Shown one piece after another: positions 54,756-63,974 of a stretch of DNA of 64,000 bases. Origin of the DNA: Limosilactobacillus vaginalis DSM 5837 = ATCC 49540 (GTDB lineage: Bacteria; Bacillota; Bacilli; Lactobacillales; Lactobacillaceae). The stretch is from the NCBI RefSeq assembly GCF_000159435.1, contig NZ_GG693415.1, forward strand, positions 36,347-100,346. Reading direction: 5' to 3'. A program made the position numbers and the translations under genes. Under the pieces are notes generated by a model that had not been told where the DNA came from, ran no database searches, and worked only from the letters and a program-made list of their open reading frames with translations. Position 1 is the first letter of the stretch. Every line of letters begins with the position of its first letter.

Positions 54756-56249
54756 TTAAGCTTTTTTGAGAAAATCCTGCCATTTTTTAGCAACCTCGTT
54801 AAGGGAAAATTTAGCAGCGGCATGTTGAGCATTTTGTGTGTACCGATGAGATAATTCAGGATCAACCAGTAGTTGGCGCAAACTTTGGTAAAGGGCATCA
54901 CAATCATTAGCCGGAATTAGTTCCCCGCTAATATTATTATCAATAATTTCAGTGGGACCATAGTTAATATCATAACTAATTGCTGGGCAACCATGCCCTT
55001 GCGCTTCTAATAGTGCCATGGCAAATCCTTCGTACTGACTTGTTAGAATTTCAGCTTGGGCAGTTTCGTAGACTCGAGTAAGATCATGTTGATAACCACA
55101 GAAATGGATGTAGTGATCAGCACCTTGGTTATTAATAATCTTTTTAAGTTCGTTCACTGTTTGATAATTATTCCAACCATCAGAATAGCCGTAAATATCT
55201 AGTTGTACTTTAGGGAAATCTTCATGAAGGCGGATGATAACGTTAATTAATTGATCAAGTTGTTTAACCTTTGTAAGACGGGCAACGGCAATAAAATGAC
55301 CGACCTGCCGTTGGGTGGGTGGAATGCTTTTCTCAAGTTGTGTTTGGCTAAGGAAAGTTACCGGAATGGCGAAACTCATATTGGTATTGAAACGGCGACT
55401 GGCATCCATTGCTTCGCGTTTTGTTGATGAGATCAGTCCAGTTAGCTGTCCTTGATTTAGCATTTCATTAATGGGCTGGTAAATAGGTGAGATCTCACTG
55501 TTACTTTGTCCATCTTGGGTAAATGCAGAATGAAAAACTTGGTAGCGTCGCGGAGAGGTATGCATTAACCGAAAAGCGGCTAATGTCACGTCAGAACGAT
55601 CATTAATTAATAATGCATCAGGATCGTTAGCAACTAGCTGATCAAGAAAGTATGCGCGAAATTCGTTTTGGTTATCAAACTGTAATTCTTGATTCTGATC
55701 AACTAATTGGATCAGAGTAAGAACGGGGATGTTTCCCTGACCACCACGATAATGATAAGTTATTTTGACCGCTCCTGACTGGTCATAGTATTGCCGACAA
55801 ACTAGCCGGGCGCGATCTTCAAAGAATTCGGTATAAGTTTTGCATCCACAATCATAATAGTCACGCCGATCAGTAAACCCATACTGATCTAAATAATCGA
55901 CATAGTAAAGACGATTATTATCTTGGTTAACTTTAATTCGCACTTTCCCATTGCGTTCAGCCTGGTTGCCTTTTACCTGATAACCTGGAACATTTAAAAT
56001 TTGCTTAATAAGGGATTGATCGAAGCCTGGATCCATATGATAAGGAAGTCGTTGGTAAAATTGGAAAAGATTAATTACCCGTCCGCTAGTACCTAGCTTG
56101 TTTTCAGCATCAAGATGAGCAAAATTATAATACATGGTCACAATCTTGGCTGGTTGATGAAGGTAATCAAAAATTTGTAGTCGTTTAACTTGAGCTAGTT
56201 CAATCGCTGAAGTTTTGATGTCTTCACGGCTAGTGATGAAATAATTCAT
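54756..56249 (-). CDS. Family 4 glycosyltransferase (TagE/GtfA-like)
   Basis: This 497-residue cytoplasmic GT-B enzyme has the C-terminal donor-site motif EGFAMALLEAQGHGCPAI (E-x7-E) and AVARLTKVKQLDQLINVI at the start of the second domain. The N-terminal third, with beta-rich sequence around LYYVDYLDQYGFTDRRDYYD, resembles poly(glycerol-phosphate) glucosyltransferases and accessory adhesin glycosyltransferases of lactobacilli. The acceptor is uncertain: teichoic acid or protein. AAAGGAG precedes the ATG; it is a single gene. Confidence 0.8.
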   Translation of the reverse strand: MNYFITSREDIKTSAIELAQVKRLQIFDYLHQPAKIVTMYYNFAHLDAENKLGTSGRVINLFQFYQRLPYHMDPGFDQSLIKQILNVPGYQVKGNQAERNGKVRIKVNQDNNRLYYVDYLDQYGFTDRRDYYDCGCKTYTEFFEDRARLVCRQYYDQSGAVKITYHYRGGQGNIPVLTLIQLVDQNQELQFDNQNEFRAYFLDQLVANDPDALLINDRSDVTLAAFRLMHTSPRRYQVFHSAFTQDGQSNSEISPIYQPINEMLNQGQLTGLISSTKREAMDASRRFNTNMSFAIPVTFLSQTQLEKSIPPTQRQVGHFIAVARLTKVKQLDQLINVIIRLHEDFPKVQLDIYGYSDGWNNYQTVNELKKIINNQGADHYIHFCGYQHDLTRVYETAQAEILTSQYEGFAMALLEAQGHGCPAISYDINYGPTEIIDNNISGELIPANDCDALYQSLRQLLVDPELSHRYTQNAQHAAAKFSLNEVAKKWQDFLKKA

Positions 56250-56265
56250 AATGACTCCTTTCGTT

Positions 56266-56442
56266 TTAGATTATTTTAACAAAAACTGGAAGTCTAGTAC
56301 TAATTCCGAAAACAACGTAAGCTAATGCTGATAGGACGATCCCGATAATATACATCAGCTTAAAATTGAATTTTTCTAATCCCTTACCAATAAATGGCGA
56401 GGTGATTGAAGCAGCAACTGCGCCAAAGGTAAAAATCAACAT
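56266..56442 (-). pseudogene. Remnant of an MFS-type transporter
   Basis: An open stretch of 58 codons encodes MLIFTFGAVAASITSPFIGK, then a hydrophobic span LMYIIGIVLSALAYVVFGIS. This resembles the second and third membrane segments of an MFS carrier, including the cytoplasmic G-x3-D/E-x-F loop (GKGLEKFNFK). The coding signal continues a few codons upstream (NWLI) to an in-frame TAA, and nothing transporter-like follows. It has no ribosome site. I read it as a decayed fragment of a larger gene, not a functional small protein. Confidence 0.5.
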
Positions 56443-56680
56443 GATTAACCAATTTTATTCTCATCCCATCATTTCATTTGTGGCAATTATCATTTATATT
56501 ATCGAGCGATTGCCTTAGTAAATTAATTAAAGCGGAGCGCTATTTTAAAATTAAAAAAATAAATAATAATTATATATTTATCAAATGATGCTTGTATTTT
56601 TTGATTTTGATAACAAAGTGTTAAAGTTAGTGGTATGATAAATTGTCTATTCAAAAGAAGAAGCTAACGGGAGAGAAAGC
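56443..56680. other. AT-rich upstream region of the APC permease gene
   Basis: No gene is visible. A TATGAT box near 56634-56639 with an AT-rich upstream stretch is the likely promoter of the downstream permease. Confidence 0.4.
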
Positions 56681-58273
56681 ATGGATAAGTTGAAACGGCA
56701 TAAAATTACGTTATTTTCCGGTGTAATGCTGGCACTGAATTCGTTGATCGGTTCTGGGTGGCTATTTGGTGCCGGGACCGCTGCTAAGGTTGCTGGACCG
56801 GCAGCAATTATTTCATGGATTATTGGTGCGGTTATTATAATCAGCATCGCCCTGACCTACGTTGAATTGGGGGCAATGTTTCCAGAAAGCGGTGGAATGA
56901 GTCGCTATGCACAATATAGTCACGGCTCGCTTCTCGGCTTTATTGCGGCTTGGGCTAACTGGATTTCATTGATTACTCTTGTCCCAATGGAAGCAGTTGC
57001 ATCTGTTCAATATATGAGTTCATGGCCATGGTCATGGGCTAACTGGACTCATCACTTTGTTAGCGGGGGCAACGTTACTCCAATGGGGATGTTCGTTGTA
57101 TTCATTTTTATGGTGATTTTTACCTTAATTAACTTTTGGTCTGTTAAATTAATGACTCGTTTCACCAATTTAATTTCAGTGTTTAAGATTCTATTACCGA
57201 CTTTAACGATTGTAATGCTAATCATTAGTGGCTTTCATGCTGGGAACTTTGGCCATAATGTTCAGACGTTCATGCCATACGGGAGTCGTTCAATATTCGA
57301 AGCAGCAGCGGTATCCGGAATTATCATGTCGTATGATGCTTTCCAAACTGTCATTAATATGGGTGGCGAAATGGTTAATCCGCATAAGAATATTGTGCGG
57401 GGAGTCTTAATTTCGATGCTGATTACTGCTGCAATTTATATCATGCTTCAAGTAGCATTTATCGGTGCGATTAGTCCTGCGTCACTAGCAAAGAGTGGCT
57501 GGCATGGAATTAACTTTGCGTCACCATTTGCTGATATTGCAATTTTGCTGAGTTTGAACTGGTTAGCAATTCTCTTATACATGGATGCGTTTGTTTCACC
57601 ATTTGGGACAGGGGTTGCGTTTGTAGCAACGGCATCACGAGCATTGGCCGCAATGACCCATACTGGACACTTGCCAAAATGGCTTGGCCGGTTGGAGCGT
57701 CGTTATATGATCCCACGATTTGCGATGGTTGCTGACTTGATTTTAGCCACGATTTTGGTAAACGTCTTCCGGAACTGGAGCTTGTTAGCAACGGTTATCA
57801 CTGGCTCAACTCTGATTGCCTACTTAACTGGGCCGGTAACGGTTATTTCTTTACGAAAAATGGCACCAGAATTAAAACGGCCGTTTGCACCTAACTATAT
57901 GAAGTGGCTGGCACCATTCGCGTTTGTGGTAACGGGGTTGGCAATTTATTGGACAATGTGGCCAACAACGGTTCAGGTAATTTTTGTGATTGCACTTGGT
58001 CTACCGATTTATCTTTACTATGAATGGCGCTATCAAAAGACAAATTGGCGTCAGCAGCTGAGAAGTGCCGCATGGTTAATTTGTTATATGATTTTTATCT
58101 CCTTAATTTCTTATGCAGGGAGTGAGGGCTTCGGTGGTCAAAACTGGATCCCGTACCCATTTGATTTCATTGTGATTATTTTAGTTTCCTTATTCTTTTA
58201 TGCTTGGGCAGTTAACAGTCGAATGACTAAAGTCGACCCGGCAGCCAAGAAAGTTAATGAGCGACTTAAATAA
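56681..58273 (+). CDS. APC-family amino acid permease
   Basis: This 530-residue permease has about twelve hydrophobic segments. The first contains SGVMLALNSLIGSGWLFGAG, matching the APC substrate-binding GSGW region, followed by MFPESGGMSRYAQYSHG. Amino-acid specificity cannot be told from sequence. GGGAGAG precedes the ATG. It lies upstream of kimA but with a separate start region in the 126-base gap. Confidence 0.87.
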   Translation: MDKLKRHKITLFSGVMLALNSLIGSGWLFGAGTAAKVAGPAAIISWIIGAVIIISIALTYVELGAMFPESGGMSRYAQYSHGSLLGFIAAWANWISLITLVPMEAVASVQYMSSWPWSWANWTHHFVSGGNVTPMGMFVVFIFMVIFTLINFWSVKLMTRFTNLISVFKILLPTLTIVMLIISGFHAGNFGHNVQTFMPYGSRSIFEAAAVSGIIMSYDAFQTVINMGGEMVNPHKNIVRGVLISMLITAAIYIMLQVAFIGAISPASLAKSGWHGINFASPFADIAILLSLNWLAILLYMDAFVSPFGTGVAFVATASRALAAMTHTGHLPKWLGRLERRYMIPRFAMVADLILATILVNVFRNWSLLATVITGSTLIAYLTGPVTVISLRKMAPELKRPFAPNYMKWLAPFAFVVTGLAIYWTMWPTTVQVIFVIALGLPIYLYYEWRYQKTNWRQQLRSAAWLICYMIFISLISYAGSEGFGGQNWIPYPFDFIVIILVSLFFYAWAVNSRMTKVDPAAKKVNERLK

Positions 58274-58399
58274 AAATGGACGGTTAATAGTAATTACGTC
58301 TTGTCTTAGCAATTGCAAAGAAGTTAAAATAATTGTATTATTGTTCAGTTATCCGAAATCGATTAAACGATTACATTCCATGAATATTGGGAGGATAGT

Positions 58400-60238
58400 A
58401 TGTGGCGTTATATTAAACGAGTTTTAATTGGGAAACCTTTGAAAACTTTAGATGAGGGGCAAACTCACCTAACTAAATTTAAAGCATTAGCGATGCTGTC
58501 ATCCGACGCAATTTCGTCAGTCGCTTATGGTCCAGAGCAGATTACTACGGTTTTAGTAACCTTGTCTGCGATGGCAATGTGGTATTCGATTCCGATTGCC
58601 GCAATCGTATTATTGCTGTTGCTAGCAATTACTCTTTCGTATCAGCAAATCATTCGTGCGTACCCAAGCGGTGGTGGTGCCTATGTTGTTGCTACCCGAA
58701 ATTGGGGAAGCAATGGTGGATTGTTTGCCGGGGGATCTCTGTTAGTTGACTATATGTTAACCGTAGCGGTTTCTACAACATCAGGAGTAGAAGCGATTAC
58801 TTCTGCAATCCCGGCACTTTACCGGTTCTCTGTTCCAATTGCAATCGTTATTGTTCTATTAATTATGTTCATGAACCTGCGGGGAATGAGTGAGAGTGCT
58901 AATTTCCTGACAATTCCGGTTTACTTTTTCGTAATTATGATTTCTGTAATGATCCTTTGGGGTGCTTACAATATCATCACGGGACAAGTTCATTATCAAG
59001 CACCTGCTGATTATGGAACTCCAGTTACGGGGATGACATTTGTACTGTTTGTTCGTGCATTCTCTGCTGGGTCATCTTCATTAACTGGGGTTGAAGCGGT
59101 AAGTAATGCTGTACCAAACTTTAATAAGCCAAAGGAAAAGAACGCTTCGGTTACTCTGGCAATTATGAGTACGATCCTGGCAATCTTCTTCATTGCCATT
59201 ATCTTCTACGGTTTTTACTTTGGAATTGTCCCTAATAAACGGACTACCGTGCTTTCGCAAATTGGTCTTGCCGTATTTGGAGGCCATGGGATTGGCTTTT
59301 ACCTTCTTCAATTATCAACGGCAATGATCCTTGCTGTTGCTGCTAATACTGGGTTTTCTGCTTTCCCAATTCTTGCTTTTAACATGGCTAAAGACAAGTA
59401 CATGCCTCACGCATTCATGGATCGTGGGGATCGCTTAGGCTATTCTAACGGGATTATCTCGTTAGCAGTTGGCGCAATTATCCTGATTTTGATCTTCCAT
59501 GGACAAACCAACATGTTAATTCCGCTTTATGCCGTTGGGGTCTTTGTTCCGTTCACACTGTCTCAATCCGGGATGATTATTCACTGGTTCCGTGAACGTG
59601 AAGGCTTCTGGTTAGGGAAAGCATTTATTAACCTTGTTGGTGCACTGATTTCGCTTGCGTTAGTTCTTGCATTATTCTGGCAGCACTTTGGCAATGTTTG
59701 GCCGTACCTAATTATCATGCCGTTATTGCTTTACATGTTTCATGCAATTCACCGTCACTACATTAAGGTTGCCAAGCAATTGCGGGTTGCCGAAAAGACA
59801 AAGGTGCAGTTACATGACTATGATGGCGCAACCGTCATTGTTCTAGTTGGGAACGTTACGCGAGTTACTCGGGGAGCAATTAACTATGCCCGTTCCATTG
59901 GTGATTACGTGATCGCAATGCACGTTTCGTTTGATGAAAATCCGGGCAAAGAGCACAAGACAGCTAATGAATTTAAGGCTGAATTTCCAGATGTTCGTTT
60001 TGTCGATATTCATTCGTCGTATCGGTCTATTGCTAAGCCAACTTTGCGGTTTGTGGACGTAATTGCTAAAAGAGCAGCTGCTCGTAACTATTCAACCACT
60101 GTCTTAGTTCCGCAATTTATCCCTAAGCACCCATGGCAGCTTGCCCTCCATAACCAGACGAGTGTTCGGCTACGGACGGTTCTTAATTCGCGTCAGAACA
60201 TTGTTGTTGCAAGCTACAATTATCATTTACATGAGTAA
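58400..60238 (+). CDS. kimA: KimA-type potassium importer
   Basis: This 612-residue APC-superfamily transporter has IKRVLIGKPLKTLDEGQTHLTKFKALAMLSSDAISSVAYG at the N-terminus and PSGGGAYVVATRNWG. A C-terminal cytoplasmic domain starts near 470 with ATVIVLVGNVTRVTRGAINYARS, as in Bacillus KimA (YdaO). KimA imports potassium with protons and is inhibited by c-di-AMP. The c-di-AMP receptor DarA is encoded in this window. I see no ydaO-type riboswitch upstream, since the gap is too short. GGGAGGA precedes the ATG. Confidence 0.9.
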   Translation: MWRYIKRVLIGKPLKTLDEGQTHLTKFKALAMLSSDAISSVAYGPEQITTVLVTLSAMAMWYSIPIAAIVLLLLLAITLSYQQIIRAYPSGGGAYVVATRNWGSNGGLFAGGSLLVDYMLTVAVSTTSGVEAITSAIPALYRFSVPIAIVIVLLIMFMNLRGMSESANFLTIPVYFFVIMISVMILWGAYNIITGQVHYQAPADYGTPVTGMTFVLFVRAFSAGSSSLTGVEAVSNAVPNFNKPKEKNASVTLAIMSTILAIFFIAIIFYGFYFGIVPNKRTTVLSQIGLAVFGGHGIGFYLLQLSTAMILAVAANTGFSAFPILAFNMAKDKYMPHAFMDRGDRLGYSNGIISLAVGAIILILIFHGQTNMLIPLYAVGVFVPFTLSQSGMIIHWFREREGFWLGKAFINLVGALISLALVLALFWQHFGNVWPYLIIMPLLLYMFHAIHRHYIKVAKQLRVAEKTKVQLHDYDGATVIVLVGNVTRVTRGAINYARSIGDYVIAMHVSFDENPGKEHKTANEFKAEFPDVRFVDIHSSYRSIAKPTLRFVDVIAKRAAARNYSTTVLVPQFIPKHPWQLALHNQTSVRLRTVLNSRQNIVVASYNYHLHE

Positions 60239-60292
60239 TGAATACTAATGAAGTTCAGGGCAGTTTTCAATGTTATACAAAAGTTAGCTTGA

Positions 60293-60308
60293 AATTTCCC
60301 GGGAAATT
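60293..60308. promoter_or_regulatory. 16-bp perfect palindrome before the small membrane protein gene
   Basis: AATTTCCCGGGAAATT is a gapless perfect palindrome, 18 bases before the likely start codon. It could be an operator, but no regulator is adjacent. Confidence 0.4.
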
Positions 60309-60326
60309 ATTTGCGGGGTGGATAAC

Positions 60327-60587
60327 GTGAGAAAAAGAAATATTGTCTTGGGCTTGCTGTTTGCTAGTGGCCTGTTCTTAATGGGCGGCTACAGTCTTGA
60401 TCGGTTTGGCTTTCACTCTGATTTGATCGGGATACTAGGGACATTTCTCCTAATTGTTTCCTATATTGGCTTTAATTGGTCAAAATTAAAAAGTGGTGAT
60501 CACAAAACAAAGGTGGTCACCACATGGGTTATTATTTTATTGCTGCTTATCGTTATTCTTAACGTAATTGAAGCAGTATTAAACTAG
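60327..60587 (+). CDS. Small membrane protein, unknown function
   Basis: This 86-residue protein is mostly hydrophobic, with three candidate membrane segments: LGLLFASGLFLMGGY, LIGILGTFLLIVSYIGFNW and VVTTWVIILLLLIVILNVI. I do not recognise a family. The start is GTG at 60327 behind GGGGTGG; a GTG three codons upstream overlaps that site. Its TAG stop shares the palindrome CTAG with the stop of the convergent yigZ. Confidence 0.65.
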   Translation: MRKRNIVLGLLFASGLFLMGGYSLDRFGFHSDLIGILGTFLLIVSYIGFNWSKLKSGDHKTKVVTTWVIILLLLIVILNVIEAVLN

Positions 60588-61225
60588 TCAGTAAGATATG
60601 GAATCTCGTGTTCGCGCGAGGTTCCTTTTTTGATCGTTAATTGATCGTTAAAGCGATCGATTAGTAACTTAGTAAAAGTATCAACTTTATCCTCATCAAC
60701 ATAGACGTTTGTTTGCACAGTAGCACTAAATTGCTCATCAGCAACCTCGATCTTGTATTCTTTTAGATAGTGGAGAAGTGAATCATGTTGTGCATAACTA
60801 ACGGTGATTTCAAGAATAGCTTGAGTAACCAGTTGAACTAGTCCTGCTTTGTGGATTGCATTGGTAGTGGAGTTGCTATAGGCACGAATAAGTCCCCCAG
60901 CACCTAGCTTGATTCCGCCAAAATAACGGGTAACAACGGCAACTACATTATGGAGCTTAGCTAACTGAAGTGATTCTAAAATTGGTACTCCGGCTGTACC
61001 ACTCGGCTCACCGTTGTCGCTTTCTCGTTGAATTTGGTCACGATCGCCGACCATGTAGGCATAGCAGTTGTGAGTTGCCTTTCTGTTTTCGGTACTAATT
61101 TGGTTAATAAATTGTTGGGCTGCTTCATCAGAGGTTACCCGGGCAATTGAACATATGAAACGAGATTTTTTGATGACCATCTCGTTGCTAGTGTTTTTAG
61201 CGATAGTGAGAAATGGTTCTGACAT
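60584..61225 (-). CDS. yigZ: YigZ/IMPACT family protein
   Basis: This 213-residue protein has the UPF0029 N-terminal domain with KKSRFICSIARVTS, HNCYAYMVGD and SDNGEPSGTAGVPIL, followed by VVTRYFGGIKLGAGGLIRAYSN. A C-terminal ferredoxin-like domain follows. The eukaryotic relative IMPACT/YIH1 affects translation control; the bacterial role is unclear. AAAGGAG precedes the ATG. It is divergent from comFA, a conserved neighbourhood in lactobacilli. Confidence 0.92.
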   Translation of the reverse strand: MSEPFLTIAKNTSNEMVIKKSRFICSIARVTSDEAAQQFINQISTENRKATHNCYAYMVGDRDQIQRESDNGEPSGTAGVPILESLQLAKLHNVVAVVTRYFGGIKLGAGGLIRAYSNSTTNAIHKAGLVQLVTQAILEITVSYAQHDSLLHYLKEYKIEVADEQFSATVQTNVYVDEDKVDTFTKLLIDRFNDQLTIKKGTSREHEIPYLTD

Positions 61226-61289
61226 TAATTATTACTCCTTTGATGAATTCCTGATCTTTTTCCGTATTAACTTAATGGGAGGGACCAGA

Positions 61290-62615
61290 ATGGATATTAG
61301 TGAATTATATGGGCGGCGAGTACTATGCCCTCAAATAGAACGATTACCAATTGAAAGTCAGCAAATTCAGACTTTACCAACATTGAAGGTAGGAGAAAAG
61401 ACGATTACCTGTTTGCGCTGTGGAACGGTAACAAATAAGGGCGTTACTGAAATGCCTAATCGGCAATACTATTGCCCACAATGCGTTACATTAGGACGGG
61501 TTTCAACTCTTGATAAATTTTACCATGTTCCAGAACCAAATCAATTTGAAATTCCTGATCGCATTTTAACGTGGATGGGGCAACTTTCATCATTACAAAC
61601 TAGGGTGTCGACAATGGTGAAAGAGCGAATGGATCAGCATTGTCACCAATTGTTATGGGCAGTTACTGGTGCAGGAAAGACGGAAATGATTTTTGCAGGA
61701 GTTGCTGCCGCGTTGAAACGGGGTGAGCGGGTAGCAATTGCGTCACCACGGGTTGATGTTTGTCTGGAACTATATCCTAGACTCCAAGCTGCTTTTGCTG
61801 ATTTTCCAATTGCACTTCTTCATGGGAGAGCGCCACAGGAATATAAGTATCGTCAGCTGACAATTTGCACGACTCACCAGTTGTTACGCTTTTACCATGC
61901 CTTTGATAATTTAATTATTGACGAGGTTGATTCCTTCCCGTATGCTGCTAATTCGGCATTGCTTTTTGCTACTAAACAGGCCGTTAAAGAAAATGGCGGT
62001 ATATTGTTCATGACCGCGACTCCCGGGAAAGAACTAGTCAGTCAAATTAACAAGAAAAAATTAATGGTTAGTTATCTTCCGCTCCGGTATCACGGGAACC
62101 TTCTTCCCCAAATTAAACTCTTTCTAACATTTGATTGGCGAAAACAGTTGCAACGAAGAAGACTCCCTAACAGACTCTTGAATGAATTGAAAAAGACGCT
62201 GGTCAATCATTGCTGCCTCCTATTTGTTCCCCATGTTTCAGATCTCCAACCAACTTTTTTATGCTTGCAAAAAATCTTAACTGATAAGAAATTTACTACC
62301 GTTCATGCTGCAGATCCTAAGCGACTTGAAAAGGTTCAGCAAATGCGAGAAGGAAAGTATGAATTCTTAATTACTACCTCAATTTTAGAACGTGGGGTTA
62401 CTTTCCCGGAAATTGACGTTTTTGTTCTTGGTGCTGATGATCAGGTCTTTTCATCGTCGGCGCTAGTTCAAATTGCGGGACGGGCAGGACGTTCGGCTAG
62501 TCGCCCTACCGGCAAAGTGATGTTCTGGATTCAGTCATATAGTCGCCAAGTCCGGGAAGCTCAGCGACAAATTGCTTATATGAATCGGAAAGGTCGGCGG
62601 TTGCTTCATGGCTAA
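61290..62615 (+). CDS. comFA: Competence helicase ComFA
   Basis: This 441-residue DEAD-type ATPase helps pull single-stranded DNA into the cell. It has a zinc motif CLRCG...YYCPQC near 45-70, Walker A AVTGAGKTEM, a DEVD box in LIIDEVDSFPY, FMTATP, and QIAGRAGRSASRPTG. I chose the ATG at 61290 after GGGAGGGA; the longer frame upstream overlaps yigZ. The stop overlaps comFC by eight bases. It is a likely target of the competence sigma factor, although no -10 box of that type was identified. Confidence 0.93.
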   Translation: MDISELYGRRVLCPQIERLPIESQQIQTLPTLKVGEKTITCLRCGTVTNKGVTEMPNRQYYCPQCVTLGRVSTLDKFYHVPEPNQFEIPDRILTWMGQLSSLQTRVSTMVKERMDQHCHQLLWAVTGAGKTEMIFAGVAAALKRGERVAIASPRVDVCLELYPRLQAAFADFPIALLHGRAPQEYKYRQLTICTTHQLLRFYHAFDNLIIDEVDSFPYAANSALLFATKQAVKENGGILFMTATPGKELVSQINKKKLMVSYLPLRYHGNLLPQIKLFLTFDWRKQLQRRRLPNRLLNELKKTLVNHCCLLFVPHVSDLQPTFLCLQKILTDKKFTTVHAADPKRLEKVQQMREGKYEFLITTSILERGVTFPEIDVFVLGADDQVFSSSALVQIAGRAGRSASRPTGKVMFWIQSYSRQVREAQRQIAYMNRKGRRLLHG

Positions 62616-63285
62616 TTGCTTGCTTTGTAACCATTCATTAACAAAAAAATTAACGATTAGTGAGATCATTTTTCCTGGGCCAATCAGAGAACAGGTAGTT
62701 TGCGATGATTGCTTTCAAAAATTTAATCGTTATTCTGATAAGGATGCTTGTCAAGGCTGCGGGCGTGAGAATGATGGGAATTTATGTGGTGATTGTCGAA
62801 GGTGGCAACAACAATATGGGTGGCATTTAAGCCACTACCCGATTTTCCATTATAACCAGGCAATGAGAGAGTTCATGCAACAGTATAAATTCCAAGGGCA
62901 GTATCATTTGCGGGCAGTTTTTCAACAATCACTACAAAAAGTAATTAACCAAATGGATTATGACTTTTTAGTTCCGATTCCCGTTACTAATCATACTATG
63001 AGAACACGAGGCTTTAATCAGGTGACGGGATTGATAGAAAACGTTCAGTATACGGAATTGATAAAACATCGTGAAAAGCAAAAAGTAGCCCAATCAAAGA
63101 AAGACCGTCAATCGCGGCTCAAAACTAAGCAGCCGTTCTTTCTTGATAAAGATATTAACTTGCGCGGGCGGAAGGTTCTCTTAGTTGATGATATTTACAC
63201 CACCGGACGAACCTTATATCATGCTGCAGAACTTTGCTATCAGAATGGCTGTAAACGCGTACAAAGCCTTTCGCTTGCTCGTTAA
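62608..63285 (+). CDS. comFC: Competence protein ComFC (phosphoribosyltransferase-like)
   Basis: This 225-residue protein has an N-terminal zinc region (CLLCNHSL, VCDDCF, CQGCGREN, LCGDCRRW). A C-terminal PRPP-binding loop, KVLLVDDIYTTGRTL, belongs to type I phosphoribosyltransferases. It is needed for DNA uptake with ComFA, though its chemical activity is not settled. It is coupled to comFA by overlap (ATGGCTAA). Confidence 0.93.
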   Translation: MANCLLCNHSLTKKLTISEIIFPGPIREQVVCDDCFQKFNRYSDKDACQGCGRENDGNLCGDCRRWQQQYGWHLSHYPIFHYNQAMREFMQQYKFQGQYHLRAVFQQSLQKVINQMDYDFLVPIPVTNHTMRTRGFNQVTGLIENVQYTELIKHREKQKVAQSKKDRQSRLKTKQPFFLDKDINLRGRKVLLVDDIYTTGRTLYHAAELCYQNGCKRVQSLSLAR

Positions 63286-63312
63286 AAAAATCTAAATATT
63301 CCCCTGATCTAT

Positions 63313-63341
63313 TTGTTAAATAGTATTAACTACACTATAAT
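63313..63341 (+). promoter_or_regulatory. Promoter of hpf
   Basis: TTGTTA (63313-63318) and TATAAT (63336-63341) are 17 bases apart. The leader also has the inverted repeat CAAGCAA/TTGCTTG just before the ribosome site. Confidence 0.75.
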
Positions 63342-63418
63342 ATAATTAAGGATATGAGAAGAGTGGTCCTTCTGATACCAGATCAAGCAAATTGCTTGAA
63401 CTGAAAGGAGAAATTACT

Positions 63419-63961
63419 ATGTTAAAGTTCAATATTCGTGGTGAAAATATCGAAGTAACTGATTCAATTCGTGATTATGTGGTAAAGCGGATTAATAAGT
63501 TACAAAAGTTCTTCGAAGACAACGTAGAAGCAACTGCCCATGTGAACTTAAAAGTTTATCCTAACCGTACTTACAAGGTAGAAGTTACTATTCCGTTACC
63601 ATACCTTACATTACGGGCCGAAGAAACTTCTAATGACATGTACGGTAGTGTTGACCTCGTTACCGATAAGCTTGAACGGCAAATTCGGAAGTACAAGACT
63701 AAGGTTAACCGGAAGTCACGTGAAAAGGGTTTCAAGAGCTTAGAATTTGTCCCAACCGATGACGATGCTGAAAGTCAAGATGACTTAAAGATTGTGCGGA
63801 CAAAGCAAATCTCACTCAAACCAATGGATCCAGAAGAAGCTGTTCTCCAAATGGACATGCTTGGACATGACTTCTTTGTTTTCCAAGATGCTGAAACCGA
63901 CGGAACCAGCATTGTTTACCGTCGTAAAGATGGCCGTTATGGTTTGATTGAAGCTGAATAA
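63419..63961 (+). CDS. hpf: Ribosome hibernation-promoting factor, long form
   Basis: This 180-residue protein dimerises idle ribosomes to 100S particles. The N-domain, MLKFNIRGENIEVTDSIRDYVVKRINKLQKFF, binds the 30S decoding region. After a charged linker the C-domain contains KQISLKPMDPEEAVLQMDMLGHDFFVF and YRRKDGRYGLIE, which joins two ribosomes. The start follows AAGGAG; in-frame codons upstream are in the leader. It follows comFC and would precede secA, outside the window. Confidence 0.96.
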   Translation: MLKFNIRGENIEVTDSIRDYVVKRINKLQKFFEDNVEATAHVNLKVYPNRTYKVEVTIPLPYLTLRAEETSNDMYGSVDLVTDKLERQIRKYKTKVNRKSREKGFKSLEFVPTDDDAESQDDLKIVRTKQISLKPMDPEEAVLQMDMLGHDFFVFQDAETDGTSIVYRRKDGRYGLIEAE

Positions 63962-63974
63962 TCAAATATAAGTG

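Noticed and set aside
58274..58399. Possible c-di-AMP riboswitch upstream of kimA
   Set aside because: The gap of 126 bases is too short for the ydaO aptamer with expression platform, and none of its conserved stems were seen.
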